From positions 1-64,000 of the IMG/VR virus record IMGVR_UViG_3300033145_000681: DNA of 64,000 nucleotides. One strand, given 5' to 3'. The stretch comes from a virus. Below are positions 8,301-16,912 of this stretch, piece after piece. Under the pieces are notes generated by a model. That model searched no databases. It saw only the letters and a list, made by a program, of their open reading frames with translations, and was not told where the DNA came from. Each line of letters starts with the position of its first letter. The first letter of the stretch is position 1. The position numbers were made by a program, and so were the translations under genes.

Positions 8301-11300
8301 GAGATAATGAGTATGTGGGCCTTTTCTATAATCTCGAATCCACGAACGACCGCTCCTTCGGCCTCTACATCCAGGCAGGATCTACCACGGTCGATGCAGC
8401 CCTGAACATCTACGATCACGATGCGGCTACCCATCTCTTCATGATCGACGGCGCGGGCAATGCGGCGATCTACGAGAGTGCCGAGATGCGCTTCTGGGAT
8501 GTCGGCAGCTCCAATTACGTAGGCTTCGAAGCGCCGGCCCTTACCGGGAATCAGATCTGGGTACTTCCGGATGCTGATGGGAATCTCAACGATGTGCTGA
8601 CTACCGATGGCGGCGGGAATCTCTCCTGGACAGCGGCAGTAGGGCCCCATGATATGCTTTCTGCAACGCACTCTGATTCTGATCCAGCCGTAGTCTCTCA
8701 GGGCAGCCTCATCGTGGGGGATTCCTCTCCCGAATGGTCGGAGCTTACAGTCGGCGCTATCGGAGAATATCTGCAGGCTGATGGTAACGATACATATTGG
8801 GATTCAATCCAGGCTGGGGATCTCCCTGCCCATCCGCATGACGGCGAGACGATGCAGTTTGATGAGATCAACTCGAACGGTGGCGCATTCGCATTCACAA
8901 CCAGCGGGGCAGTATCCTTCTCCCAGAACATCATCATCCCGGATGCCGGGAATATCGGATCGGTGTCTGACGTTAATGCGATCTCCATATCCGCAACCGG
9001 CGCAGTGCATATCACGCACGGCGTTAATGGCGTGGCGCTGCAGGTTGGCCCTAACGCTCCGCTGGAAGATTGGCATGCGACATTCGACGTTATTGAACTC
9101 GGAGGGAATGCCTCTTTCGCTGGAGATGATACTGCCGGCGCATCGAAGCATCTACTCATCTCGCAAAACGCTTATTGGGATGCGGGGAATAACCGGTGGC
9201 AGTACCAGGATACGGATGAAGCGAGCACCTACGAGCAGACCGATGGAACTCACGCGTTTTACGTTGCTGCTTCGGGGAATGCTGACGATCCGATAACGTG
9301 GATAATGGGATTGGAAATTACTGTAGCGGGTGATCTTGTTGTCAGAGACGGGGCGAACATTGGCCCGGACTCAGACAAAGACGCTATGATTCTTTCATCA
9401 GGAGGAATGCTCCAGCTTACGCATGATGCTGGGGGCGTGGCGCTCCAGGTAGGATTGAACGCACCGCTGGAAACCTGGCATACATCGTTCGATGTGATTG
9501 AGATCGGTGGGAATGCAGCCATTGCTGGAGACGGTACGGCTGGTGCGGGTGCGTATCTGCTCATTGCCCAAAACGCCTATTGGGATCACGGGGATAACAG
9601 ATGGGAATATCAGGATACGGATGAGGCCAGTCTGTACGAACAGGTTGACGGCCATCATACATTCTATGTGGCGGTTTCAGGCAATGCCGATGATCCGATT
9701 ACCTGGACAACAGCTCTTGAGATTACTGATACCGGGACCATAAGCGGCTCTACGATTCTCGACGAGAATGACATGGCATCAGACAGTGACGTGCATCTGG
9801 CTACCCAGCAATCCATCAAGGCGTATGTGGATGGTGCTGGTGGCGGGGATGTAACCGCGGCAGGGAATATCACGGATCATAGCGTTGTCCGCGGTGATGG
9901 CGGAGCGAAGGGGATCCAGGATAGCGGCTTCAAGGTTACTGATGGCGGTGCCTTGTACGGTGGCTCAGGCGGGACCGGTACGCTCGGCGGCTTGCTGGAT
10001 ATACGCGAATGGGCCGTCAACACAACGGCGGATTTCATAGGGACGTACTTCGGGTATAAGAAGACTGCCGGGGCGACGGCAGCCAATGATGATTTTGATG
10101 CTCTGCGCGTGGTGATGAACATAGATCACAATGGAGCGGATCATGGGATCATCGTCGGCGGGAAGTTTCAGGTACATATTTTCGACGGAACCGTAACCGA
10201 TATAATCGGGGCATCGTATCTGGCATCGCTGACGGCCGCAACGGCGGAGGCGGATGACGTTACGGGATTGCAGGCGACGGTGACGCTCTCGGGCGGAACG
10301 GTCAATGGTGATGTGTATGGGATATTCATAGATGTCTCTGACGCCAGCGCTGCCGGCTCCGTACACATGCTGTATCTGGAAGAGACGTTCGGGGTTGATT
10401 ACGGAATCTATCAGAACGGGACGGCGGGTAATTACTTCGGTGGGAATATCGGAATAAACGGAACGACGGCAACTTATACGCTCAATGTCGAGGGCGCGAC
10501 TGATACAATGAGACTTCTGTCTTCCACTGGAGCTTGTTTCCTTCGTTTCGATAACGCAGACCAGAACGCGCAGGGTTACATCGAATACGATGCCGATGTA
10601 ATGGAGCTTTGGGCGAACGCTACGTCAATAATGCAAGTAAGCGGTACAACGATCAGCGTCGGAATCGCTGGCGCATCTCATGCAAGTTACGGTCTTCAAG
10701 TTCACGGTGCGGCTTTAGCTGGTGGCGGCATTTATTCATACAGCACAAAAGCAGCCGGTACTGCACTCGGCGTGTACGGCAGAGCTTACGGTGCCGCAAC
10801 CACAAACCAGGGAGTCTACGCTTCTGCAACCAACGCCACTAATAATCATGGTTTTGAGGATAACTTCGGCAACTATTCTGACAATTCCGGAGGGGGCACA
10901 TGGGTAGACGGAAGCTGTACGTTCGACAAGAAGTTTTGGTCAAGGCTCATGGAACCCAACGACATCGCTTCGCTTTATGCCGATCTTGGGCACATGCGTG
11001 GGTATTTCTTCAAGGCGAAGAATGAGGGGGTTATCGGGGAGTCGAAGATTGAAAAAATAATTGACGCGGGTGGTGTAGAAGTGGGCGTTCCGATTTACGA
11101 TGAGAGCAAGGCTCCCGAACGCTTCGGCGTGATCTTGGATGATGAGTATACGCCGGACTATCTTACCTGCACGGACAACTCTGGCAAGATTACTGGTTAC
11201 AGTGCGGGACGGTGGAGTCAGTACCAGATGCTGATGATGATTCACCAGAAGGGCCTGATAGAAACGGGAGCATCCGAACGCGCCGGCATGCAGGCAGAGA

Positions 11301-11449
11301 TTAACGGTATGGTTTCTTCGATGACTGGCTATGATGATCGTTTCACAATCATCGAAGCTGCCGGCGATGCAAGGGATCAGGAGATTCAGAAGCTCAAAGA
11401 AGAGAATGCCGCACTGAAGGAGCGAGTTGCGATTCTCGAAGCGGCGTGA
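5348..11449 (+). CDS. Large tail fibre/tailspike-like protein with beta-helix
   Basis: The 2033-residue product starts at GTG 5348 with GAGG upstream. Residues about 1-600 are beta-rich with many Thr/Asp turns. Residues about 620-950 have the short strand-turn rungs typical of a right-handed parallel beta-helix (CDYVKVRDMRLAN, then NDGYGVWVQSNF). Two tandem units of 135 residues follow (about 1197-1466). The extreme C-terminus is a coiled coil (KLKEENAALKERVAILEA), as in fibres with an intramolecular chaperone end, but the usual S74 catalytic start is not evident. It is likely a trimeric receptor-binding or glycan-degrading fibre. The beta-helix portion appears less GATC-rich than its flanks, which suggests module exchange. 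Confidence 0.75.
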   Translation: MNIEKVQDIVGAMVSGNVEAGIRVTYADNGDDNGKLDFHVAGVATFLDLADTPASYVGEATKVVTVNAAQDGLEFVTNVTTDEKVKVDVGAVAGYLGAANNDGVLRTDTSMTYVDGGDFVTLNTIQDIRTTAEPVFKDLSLTDFASGNETITEILDDTLHGDVLDAIVVSDDGVLNISWTAGELWDHTAKDVVDTDLNAGPVALTDHMINYLWWDRSGGGTALTANTTIPDLSDDDVFVAQINCAGGDIHEINEVPIYSMQIPTLIAAFRDIFPSIVTSGLIVSEHAGGGAWDVDQTQGTYYLAAYGKEDIAAQDSTVDQMSRWWQSAAGQSTEVAGQTAIDNAQWNTGNALVGVNAAKWYRSMFFVDDDGINWVYPTAQYNTAAQAIAGADPILPYGLQDHPKVMALVLRGNAAALPASGSNQWIDIRPTLGGTGGGTVTHHDQLANLDWASAGHNINTSVNMEGNTLMGDSGVGGDLNLQSTSDATRGDVISIDNFVIGVGGVGLDYTLTFNGENSDGVLTWMENEDYFLFGDGIVMADGEGISLQEGITWTGATTENLITFPDNTAVALDMQGAVGPISFQRFNTTTDACQMEYFTDEMIWAQGGSDTAINAAIDSGNANGFELKFLPGTSTISGQSVIDVGKTSIRGSGPATFFDATLWQADDIIFAQNLDYLSVENMWITGLKTGTATESILYFNNCDYVKVRDMRLANSARHGVHFVQSDFFVCTFNEFFDCRDYAGRSQGSDFSMYLFNYMHENDSIGVIAQGGGHNLFAFNLSNNDGYGVWVQSNFSCANSNIVFSSAFPSVVVDGDWCTCAGNIADQSSSYSFGISAAIGTTLMGNVSYMASNMGYFLNASRACVAIGNSLYRSGNGQPDFRVGGCTYMVVSTNVCESTAGRAERMANVTDSDYNIFVSNVSFDHDTGSIDFDLNSNHNVVGWNRMELLPTWVVGRNNIIQWEDTANMLVTSNFGQEWRCLDGDGRDNEYVGLFYNLESTNDRSFGLYIQAGSTTVDAALNIYDHDAATHLFMIDGAGNAAIYESAEMRFWDVGSSNYVGFEAPALTGNQIWVLPDADGNLNDVLTTDGGGNLSWTAAVGPHDMLSATHSDSDPAVVSQGSLIVGDSSPEWSELTVGAIGEYLQADGNDTYWDSIQAGDLPAHPHDGETMQFDEINSNGGAFAFTTSGAVSFSQNIIIPDAGNIGSVSDVNAISISATGAVHITHGVNGVALQVGPNAPLEDWHATFDVIELGGNASFAGDDTAGASKHLLISQNAYWDAGNNRWQYQDTDEASTYEQTDGTHAFYVAASGNADDPITWIMGLEITVAGDLVVRDGANIGPDSDKDAMILSSGGMLQLTHDAGGVALQVGLNAPLETWHTSFDVIEIGGNAAIAGDGTAGAGAYLLIAQNAYWDHGDNRWEYQDTDEASLYEQVDGHHTFYVAVSGNADDPITWTTALEITDTGTISGSTILDENDMASDSDVHLATQQSIKAYVDGAGGGDVTAAGNITDHSVVRGDGGAKGIQDSGFKVTDGGALYGGSGGTGTLGGLLDIREWAVNTTADFIGTYFGYKKTAGATAANDDFDALRVVMNIDHNGADHGIIVGGKFQVHIFDGTVTDIIGASYLASLTAATAEADDVTGLQATVTLSGGTVNGDVYGIFIDVSDASAAGSVHMLYLEETFGVDYGIYQNGTAGNYFGGNIGINGTTATYTLNVEGATDTMRLLSSTGACFLRFDNADQNAQGYIEYDADVMELWANATSIMQVSGTTISVGIAGASHASYGLQVHGAALAGGGIYSYSTKAAGTALGVYGRAYGAATTNQGVYASATNATNNHGFEDNFGNYSDNSGGGTWVDGSCTFDKKFWSRLMEPNDIASLYADLGHMRGYFFKAKNEGVIGESKIEKIIDAGGVEVGVPIYDESKAPERFGVILDDEYTPDYLTCTDNSGKITGYSAGRWSQYQMLMMIHQKGLIETGASERAGMQAEINGMVSSMTGYDDRFTIIEAAGDARDQEIQKLKEENAALKERVAILEAA
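8936..9745 (+). repeat. Two tandem 405-bp units inside the fibre gene
   Basis: The 8936-9340 and 9341-9745 segments align in register at 405 bp (135 codons). Both carry GVALQVG, then a W-H-x-[ST]-F-D-V-I-E block, then SQNAYWD or AQNAYWD, and QDTDEAS. They differ at many positions, so the duplication is old. It lengthens the fibre shaft. Confidence 0.8.
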
Positions 11450-11480
11450 TAGAAGATACCTGGAAGGAGGTGATGACCAG

Positions 11481-11804
11481 ATGAAGTGCAGACCGGAAGA
11501 GTACAAAGACCTGAAGGAGAAGGGTGTAGCTACGCTCACCAAGGTGCTCGGGGATTCGATTCCCGGTGGATCCCGGAGTGGGAACGTATTCATTCAGATG
11601 TCCGTACCTCACTACGACGAGAGGACCGGAGAGAAGACCGGCGATCGGAGATTCAATTTCTCGCTCGAGGATCTGACGGGGAAGCGGGACGGCTTCCTTG
11701 CCAGAGCGGCGGCGGTCGATGAGATGATCCAGGATGCTGCGAAGATCGATGACCCGGCAGTCCCGGAAGAAGAGGAAGAAGAGGAAGAAGACGGGGAGGA
11801 ATAG
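11481..11804 (+). CDS. Small acidic-tailed protein, unrecognised
   Basis: This 107-residue protein begins at ATG 11481, set by a perfect AAGGAGGTGA 7 bases upstream. The body contains FIQMSVPHYDERTGEKTGDR, an amphipathic helical stretch, and then a C-terminal run of Glu residues ending EEDGEE. It lies directly after the fibre gene. It could be a fibre-assembly chaperone or a head accessory. Function unknown. Confidence 0.6.
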   Translation: MKCRPEEYKDLKEKGVATLTKVLGDSIPGGSRSGNVFIQMSVPHYDERTGEKTGDRRFNFSLEDLTGKRDGFLARAAAVDEMIQDAAKIDDPAVPEEEEEEEEDGEE

Positions 11805-11805
11805 C

Positions 11806-12111
11806 GTGGGAACGCTCAGAATCAATGACGAGGAAGTGCGCTGGCCGGACGATAAGGATGATGTCGTAGCGGCGGCGCTGAAGGAAAGCTCTCACGTTGC
11901 CGGCAAGACTACCCAGGAGATTATCGATAATTGGGGACCGCACGAGGCAGCGTCGTATCGGGAGAGCGTAATCGGATGGCTTGCCAACAAGGTCAAGGCT
12001 GACGCTCTTGGGACAGCGATGGCCGATGCCGAGGCGGCGAAGGAAGCGGCAGAGGAATCCCTCAAGGCGGATGTGACGGTCGAGAAGGTAGCGGCGGCCG
12101 CGATTCCGTAG
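11806..12111 (+). CDS. Small protein, unrecognised
   Basis: This 101-residue protein starts at GTG 11806, one base after the previous stop, with GGGGAGGA as ribosome site inside the upstream gene. It is helix-rich with an Ala/Glu-rich C-terminal half (ADAEAAKEAAEESL). No motif recognised. It is followed by a promoter at 12123. Confidence 0.55.
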   Translation: MGTLRINDEEVRWPDDKDDVVAAALKESSHVAGKTTQEIIDNWGPHEAASYRESVIGWLANKVKADALGTAMADAEAAKEAAEESLKADVTVEKVAAAAIP

Positions 12112-12122
12112 ATCGGGACGCA

Positions 12123-12151
12123 TTGACAGTATACGGTTCCGACCGTATAGT
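12123..12151 (+). promoter_or_regulatory. Sigma70-type promoter
   Basis: TTGACA (12123-12128), 17-bp spacer and TATAGT (12146-12151), with CGACCG immediately before the -10 box. It lies in the only gap between the fibre-associated genes and the second structural block. Expected transcription start is near 12158. Confidence 0.8.
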
Positions 12152-12196
12152 TATTTGGATGTTGGTTGGGAGGCGACTAGAACAAGGAGGAGATCG

Positions 12197-12802
12197 ATGG
12201 GCAATAAGGACAAGGCGAAGAAGAAGAAGAAAGACGCGAAAGAAGTGACCGAGGTAATGCTCGATCACATCTTCATGGATCGCAAAGGTGAGGCTCTCAG
12301 GGAGCGCACCGTAGACGTAGAAGAAGTCAACCGCGTCGTACAGATGAGGGCTCGCGGTATCGACTGGAGAAGCATCGGTGAGGCGATGGCCGACAAGGAA
12401 GTCGATGTCGAAGAGATCCCCGAGCTTACCCTGGCGATGGTTTGCGCAGTGGAGCTGGATCGAGATGAGCAGGACGATCGGGGCAAGAGCAAGCTGACTC
12501 AGGAGCAGAAGGTCAGGCGCTCTCATCTGGGTACCCGGATCTTGAATGCCGGTGACGCCATGCGGATGACGAATGCGGACAAGACGATGATCATGGAGCT
12601 GATTACCAAGTATCGGAGCAATCGGATTACAACCCAGGCGCTGGCAATTATCGATCCGGCAGCGTACGACGGGATCGTCAAGGGGATTGATGATGTCGCC
12701 GATGCCGATCCCGAGAAAGAAGAGCCCGGTGCGCCTGCAGAAGAGAATCCCGGCGCAGAGGCGAAGCCGGCAGCAGCAGGAGATCCTCCGCCCAAGACAT
12801 AG
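12197..12802 (+). CDS. Lysine-rich/acidic structural or accessory protein
   Basis: The 201-residue product starts at ATG 12197 behind AAGGAGGAG. It opens with a basic run of Lys residues. A helical middle follows (RTVDVEEVNRVVQMRARG), and the C-terminus is disordered, rich in Pro, Ala and Glu. The layout resembles tail-assembly or scaffold-like accessory proteins, but I recognise no family. It is first in the transcript from the 12123 promoter, upstream of the repeat-bearing fibre protein. Confidence 0.5.
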   Translation: MGNKDKAKKKKKDAKEVTEVMLDHIFMDRKGEALRERTVDVEEVNRVVQMRARGIDWRSIGEAMADKEVDVEEIPELTLAMVCAVELDRDEQDDRGKSKLTQEQKVRRSHLGTRILNAGDAMRMTNADKTMIMELITKYRSNRITTQALAIIDPAAYDGIVKGIDDVADADPEKEEPGAPAEENPGAEAKPAAAGDPPPKT

Positions 12803-12812
12803 GAGGGAATAG

Positions 12813-15113
12813 ATGGCGTTCGGCTGGTATGACTTGGCGTGGCTCCAGGTCAAAGATGTTGTAATCCCCAGCGCCCAGCTCGGGGGCAGCGGAACCCTTT
12901 CTGATTTCAGATGGCTGGTGTCAAGGGTAGATGCGCAGTTGCAGGCGGACGCTCGGGCTGACGGCAACGATATCCTCTTCTGCGATACGGACGGCGTAAC
13001 GAAACTCGATCACGAGCTGATCTCTTATGATAACGTCACCGGTACGATTCTGGCATTGGTTCGGATTCCTACGGTTGCGGATGCATCCCAGGACTATACG
13101 GTCTGGATGTATTTTGACAATGCTGCTGCCGCGGCCCAGGAGAATCCAGATGGTGTTTGGAAGGACGCTCCCAGCAAGCCAGCCGTTGCCGCATACCATT
13201 TCGAGAATGACGTACTCGACTCCTCCGGAAACTCCTTCGATCTTACCAACGACGGCAGCGTAGACGTTGCCGGCAAGGTAGGCCGGGGAAGAACGCTGGA
13301 TGGGGTAGCCGATTCGATGTCCGCTACCGGGGCCGATTTCAGTACTGTCGAGCAGGATACATCATTCTCCATTCTCGCTTTTGCCAAGCCGGGGGCATCT
13401 GCCGAACGCCAGCAGATATTCTACAAGGGCAATACCGGGGAAGAGAATCTCTGCCTCTTCATCAATGAGGTAGGCCATGCCGTCATCATGGTGTACCGCG
13501 CTACCATCTTCGAGTACTACGCGGAAGGCGCTACGAACCTGAAGGACGTTGCCTGGCATCGAATCATCGGCGTCCGGGACGGTACCGATTTCAGGATCTA
13601 CGTAGACGGCGTGGATGATACTGCCGTCACATCCCTGGGCCCGACTACCCAGCAGACTGTTGAGGATGTGTATATCGGGAAGCGTTTCAACGAGGATTAC
13701 TTCCTGAATGCGGACGTCGATGAGATCTGGGTGCTCAGTGCGGCGATGAACGATGCGGAGGCTGCGGCGGATTACAATTCACTGAACGATCCGGCAGCCT
13801 TTGCTACATTCGGGCCGGCGAAGACCTTTGTGGAATCTACCGGGATGGAGATGCCGCTGACGTACCTCGAAGAGATCGAGGTTGATGACGAGATGGTAAT
13901 GAGCATCCTGGAAGGTACTGCCGATCGCGTCATGATAGTCAGCATCATGGAATTCCTGAATTCCGATCAGTCGATGCCCTTCATCCAGGCGCCTCTGGTA
14001 GCGGTCACATCCGATGAGGAGATGCCGGTAACGTACCTGGAGCAGCTTGCCGTCGATGAAGAGATGCCGATTACCCTGCTCGAATACATCCTGAACGATC
14101 TGGAAATGCCGGTACCGATCCTGCAGTACATTTACAGCGATATCGAGATGGTCGTAGCTCCCTCCCAGGATCGTGATGACGATCGGATCATGCCGGTAAC
14201 GTACCTGGAAGGCATCCGGGTAGACATGGATCTGCCGCTTACGTATCTCGAAGAGATCACCGTTGATCCGGATCTGCCGGTAATGAATACCCAGGAGATC
14301 CGCGCCGATGAAGAGATCCCCTTCCATCAGCTCCAGGAGATCTACAACGATGAGGAGATGCCGCTGAACGTAAGCAATACCGGGACGATCGCCGATAGGG
14401 AGATGCCGGTATTCTTCCGGGAGGAGATCGATGGCGACGAGGAGATGCCGGTATCGATCGAGGAGCATCTGGAATTCGATTCCGAGATGCCGATCATGTG
14501 GACAGAAGCGCTGCTCAACGATGAGGAGATCCCGGAGACGTATCTGGAGGAGATCACGGTAGAGCGGGAATTGCCGATGTCCTGGTCGGCGCCGCTATTC
14601 AATGACGTAGACATCCCGGTTACATTCCTGGAGATCCTGTACTTCGATCGGGAGCTGCCGATATCCATAAGCGAATTCATCGAGGTGCAGCGGGAGAGCC
14701 AGCTGCCGATCTTGCAGGGAGTGAATGCAGATCGTGAGATGCCGGCGACCATACTGCAACTCGTCGCTTTCGACCTCGATGTTCCGATTGTGATCCTGGA
14801 GCATCTCTGGAACGAGCTGGAGATGCCGGTATCCTTCGACAAGGTCGTGGCGCCGGTACCGATCGTGCCGGCCGATCGGGAGATGAACATCTACATCGGC
14901 CAGGCGATTCGCGGCGAGCGCGAGATGCCGGTAACGCTCCGGGCATTCATCGAGGCATTCAGAGAGATGCCGATGGAGTGGCAGGACGAGATCCTGTATG
15001 TGATCCCGGAAGGCATCTACAACCTGATCGTCAAGACGTATCAGTACGATCTGGAAGTCATGAAGGAAACCGTACTGCATGAGCGCGTCGATACCGAGCT
15101 GGATATTCCCTGA
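12813..15113 (+). CDS. Fibre-like protein: DUF2341/LamG-like head plus 14-residue repeat stalk
   Basis: The 766-residue product begins with a DUF2341-like beta domain (residues about 1-115, with the YTVWMYFDN block). A LamG/concanavalin-like domain follows (about 125-330, containing VAAYHFENDVLDSSGN and WHRIIGVRDGTDFRIYVDG). From residue 346 to about 720 it consists of about 27 copies of a 14-residue unit of the form [ED]-[MLI]-P-[VIL]-x4-E-x-I-x-x-D. Such a head-plus-stalk plan suggests a virion appendage binding carbohydrate. The stop overlaps the next start by one base. I do not know a named family for the repeat. Confidence 0.7.
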   Translation: MAFGWYDLAWLQVKDVVIPSAQLGGSGTLSDFRWLVSRVDAQLQADARADGNDILFCDTDGVTKLDHELISYDNVTGTILALVRIPTVADASQDYTVWMYFDNAAAAAQENPDGVWKDAPSKPAVAAYHFENDVLDSSGNSFDLTNDGSVDVAGKVGRGRTLDGVADSMSATGADFSTVEQDTSFSILAFAKPGASAERQQIFYKGNTGEENLCLFINEVGHAVIMVYRATIFEYYAEGATNLKDVAWHRIIGVRDGTDFRIYVDGVDDTAVTSLGPTTQQTVEDVYIGKRFNEDYFLNADVDEIWVLSAAMNDAEAAADYNSLNDPAAFATFGPAKTFVESTGMEMPLTYLEEIEVDDEMVMSILEGTADRVMIVSIMEFLNSDQSMPFIQAPLVAVTSDEEMPVTYLEQLAVDEEMPITLLEYILNDLEMPVPILQYIYSDIEMVVAPSQDRDDDRIMPVTYLEGIRVDMDLPLTYLEEITVDPDLPVMNTQEIRADEEIPFHQLQEIYNDEEMPLNVSNTGTIADREMPVFFREEIDGDEEMPVSIEEHLEFDSEMPIMWTEALLNDEEIPETYLEEITVERELPMSWSAPLFNDVDIPVTFLEILYFDRELPISISEFIEVQRESQLPILQGVNADREMPATILQLVAFDLDVPIVILEHLWNELEMPVSFDKVVAPVPIVPADREMNIYIGQAIRGEREMPVTLRAFIEAFREMPMEWQDEILYVIPEGIYNLIVKTYQYDLEVMKETVLHERVDTELDIP
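13848..14982 (+). repeat. About 27 tandem 14-codon (42-bp) units
   Basis: Successive units begin GAGATGCCGGTA or close variants (E-M-P-V). Spacing is 14 codons in most cases, with occasional 12, 13, 15, 16 or 20. Examples include EMPVTYLEQLAVDE, EMPITLLEYILNDL and DLPLTYLEEITVDP. The units are diverged at third positions, so they are maintained by selection on protein sequence and are not a recent expansion. Confidence 0.9.
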
Positions 15114-15790
15114 TGGCAGACGTATCAGTTACCCACAATCTGGGCCAGGTAGGAAACTGGTTTGAGGAGCTGGCTGGCGATATCGATGTGCTCTACGATG
15201 ACATTCTCAAGACGGCGGCGAATTACGAGACGCGGGTAACGAAACAGCGATTCACGAAGCAGCTCTCTGCAGATGGTGTACCCTGGCCTCCGCTATCCCC
15301 GCTTACGATCGCGGCACGGAGGAGCGGCCCAGGCCGTGCCGGCCGCGGGACGAAGCGCCTGCAGGGAGCCGGGATCTTGAGAGGGAGCATCGTCCCGCAT
15401 CGCACCAAGAAGAACGAGATCAAGGTATGGACTCCTCTGTCATATGCCATCTATCAGCAGGAGGGAGCTACCTGGATAATTACCAAGAAGCAGGCATGGT
15501 GGATGGTCTTCAATCTGTACGGCTTCAATCCGGACAGTCCCTGGGAATGGGGACTCCGGCAGAACGCTCAATTCAGCCGTAAGCAGCTCGAAGGAGATCA
15601 GAGTCTTCGGGAGTACATCGGTGATCGAAACTGGAAAAAAGCATCGAATCTCGCGCGGAAGCTGACGGGCGGTTCGATAACGATTCCGGCGACGGGCTTC
15701 ATGGGAATCAGTGAAGAGGACGCCGATGCGATAGAGAAAATCGCGCAGCGCCATGTCGATCGTTATCTCAAGCGTCGCGGCCGGGGTTGA
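15113..15790 (+). CDS. Phage virion morphogenesis/tail completion protein (gpS/gpG-like)
   Basis: The 225-residue product has the features of the phage virion morphogenesis family: an N-terminal helix, then the RFTKQLSADGVPWPPLSP segment, a Gly/Arg-rich GPGRAGRGTKRLQGAGILRGSI loop, and a YAIYQQEGA motif. These proteins complete or stabilise the head-tail junction or tail. It overlaps the previous stop by one base. The following gene has its own promoter. Confidence 0.7.
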   Translation: MADVSVTHNLGQVGNWFEELAGDIDVLYDDILKTAANYETRVTKQRFTKQLSADGVPWPPLSPLTIAARRSGPGRAGRGTKRLQGAGILRGSIVPHRTKKNEIKVWTPLSYAIYQQEGATWIITKKQAWWMVFNLYGFNPDSPWEWGLRQNAQFSRKQLEGDQSLREYIGDRNWKKASNLARKLTGGSITIPATGFMGISEEDADAIEKIAQRHVDRYLKRRGRG

Positions 15791-15814
15791 CATGAGCGTC
15801 TTCGGCAGTAGAAT
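15787..15814 (+). promoter_or_regulatory. Sigma70-type promoter inside the tail module
   Basis: TTGACA (15787-15792), 16-bp spacer and TAGAAT (15809-15814). It starts at the stop codon of the morphogenesis gene. A start site near 15821 leaves just enough leader for the GAGGAG ribosome site of the next gene. It lacks the CGACC element of the other promoters. Confidence 0.6.
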
Positions 15815-15832
15815 TACACGAGGAGATATCAA

Positions 15833-16174
15833 ATGTCAGAAATGATCGAGGTAAGAGTCGGTAGCGTCTTGCAGCCCTGGGACGTAAAGGTTCGGAAACG
15901 GGATCCGGAAACGGATCTCTGGGTGAATGATGATCTCTCCGACGTAACGCTGCTTACCGCTACCATGACTCTGGTATCTACCGGCGTGGCGAAGTTTACC
16001 GATCAGGCAGCATCCATCCTTAATCTTGCCGAAGCCATCATCCGGTATTCTCCCGTTGCGGCGAACGTCGATACGGCTGGGATCTACGAACTGGTATTCA
16101 ACGCTACCCGGGGCGGCGAGATCCAGATCCTGCCGCATCGGGAATCGAATCGCGTATACGTAAAGGTGTGGTGA
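15833..16174 (+). CDS. Small virion protein, beta-sandwich-like
   Basis: This 113-residue protein starts at ATG 15833 behind GAGGAG. Alternating strands (VRVGSVLQPWDVKVRK, YELVFNATRGGE, NRVYVKVW) suggest an Ig-like or baseplate-upper-protein-like fold. It lies between the morphogenesis and tail-terminator-like genes. The family is uncertain. Confidence 0.5.
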   Translation: MSEMIEVRVGSVLQPWDVKVRKRDPETDLWVNDDLSDVTLLTATMTLVSTGVAKFTDQAASILNLAEAIIRYSPVAANVDTAGIYELVFNATRGGEIQILPHRESNRVYVKVW

Positions 16175-16175
16175 C

Positions 16176-16688
16176 ATGGCCGAATTCGGATATGATCAGA
16201 CGCGGAATTGCTTCTTCTGTACGGATGTAATTGATCCGGGAGAGGATTCGAACTTCTGGCGGATCGTCATGGCTACCTCAGAGCGCCTTGCCGCGACAGG
16301 ACTCTTCCGCTGGGTCTTCTCATCTTACATGCCGATGCACGATGCGCCCCAGGTAGATTATCCCTATGCCGCTGTATTCCCGGAAGAGCTGCCGGAGACG
16401 GAGCGGACGAACATCGAGAATCTGAAGACGTACGGCGTTCTGATTTTGATAGGGACGATGGATGATCAGCGGCGCCGTGGTACGGCCCGGATGCTGGCGA
16501 TCAGGCAGGCTTCCGAGCTGGTATGCCGATCGAAGCGGAAGATAGAGATGATGGACGGGGACATCCATGAGAATACGCTGCTCGATTCTACCACGCTGAT
16601 AGAAGCTCGGGCTGAAGGCAGCTCGTTCGTTTTCGGATCCGGATACAGGATTCATTATGAAGTTACGGAACCCAGAGAGGAGGAGTAA
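16176..16688 (+). CDS. Probable tail terminator/minor tail protein
   Basis: The 170-residue product sits one base after the previous stop and overlaps the next start by one base. Mixed alpha/beta layout, with RIVMATSERLAATGLFRWVFSS, a PYAAVFPEELPE strand and turn, and a C-terminal YRIHYEVTEP strand. Its size and place before the tube gene match tail terminators of siphoviruses. This is a positional call. Confidence 0.5.
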   Translation: MAEFGYDQTRNCFFCTDVIDPGEDSNFWRIVMATSERLAATGLFRWVFSSYMPMHDAPQVDYPYAAVFPEELPETERTNIENLKTYGVLILIGTMDDQRRRGTARMLAIRQASELVCRSKRKIEMMDGDIHENTLLDSTTLIEARAEGSSFVFGSGYRIHYEVTEPREEE

Positions 16689-16912
16689 TGCCGGAGAAAT
16701 GTGCTACGTGTGGCAAGGCTGATTCCAACGGTGTACCGTGCGCTCTGATGTTCAAAGAAGGAACGGACATTCAGACGTGCTCGGGGCACGAGGAGGACAA
16801 GGAGAAGCATGCCAATCTCGCCAAGAAGGCGGCGAAGGTTGCGAAGGCTGCTGCGAAGGCATCTGATGCAGCGGCGGCGACTCCGGCACCCAAAGAAGGA
16901 GAAGGGAAATAA
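16688..16912 (+). CDS. Small four-cysteine protein
   Basis: This 74-residue protein has an N-terminal knot with CATCGKADSNGVPC and a later Cys, suggesting a zinc site. The rest is an Ala/Lys-rich helix and a disordered acidic tail. It lies between the tail terminator and tube genes with one-base overlaps on both sides. Unknown function. Confidence 0.5.
   Translation: MPEKCATCGKADSNGVPCALMFKEGTDIQTCSGHEEDKEKHANLAKKAAKVAKAAAKASDAAAATPAPKEGEGK

Noticed and set aside
13848-14982. Regular 42-bp repeats as a CRISPR array
   Set aside because: Units are protein-coding, diverged at third positions, and have no constant repeat separated by unique spacers.
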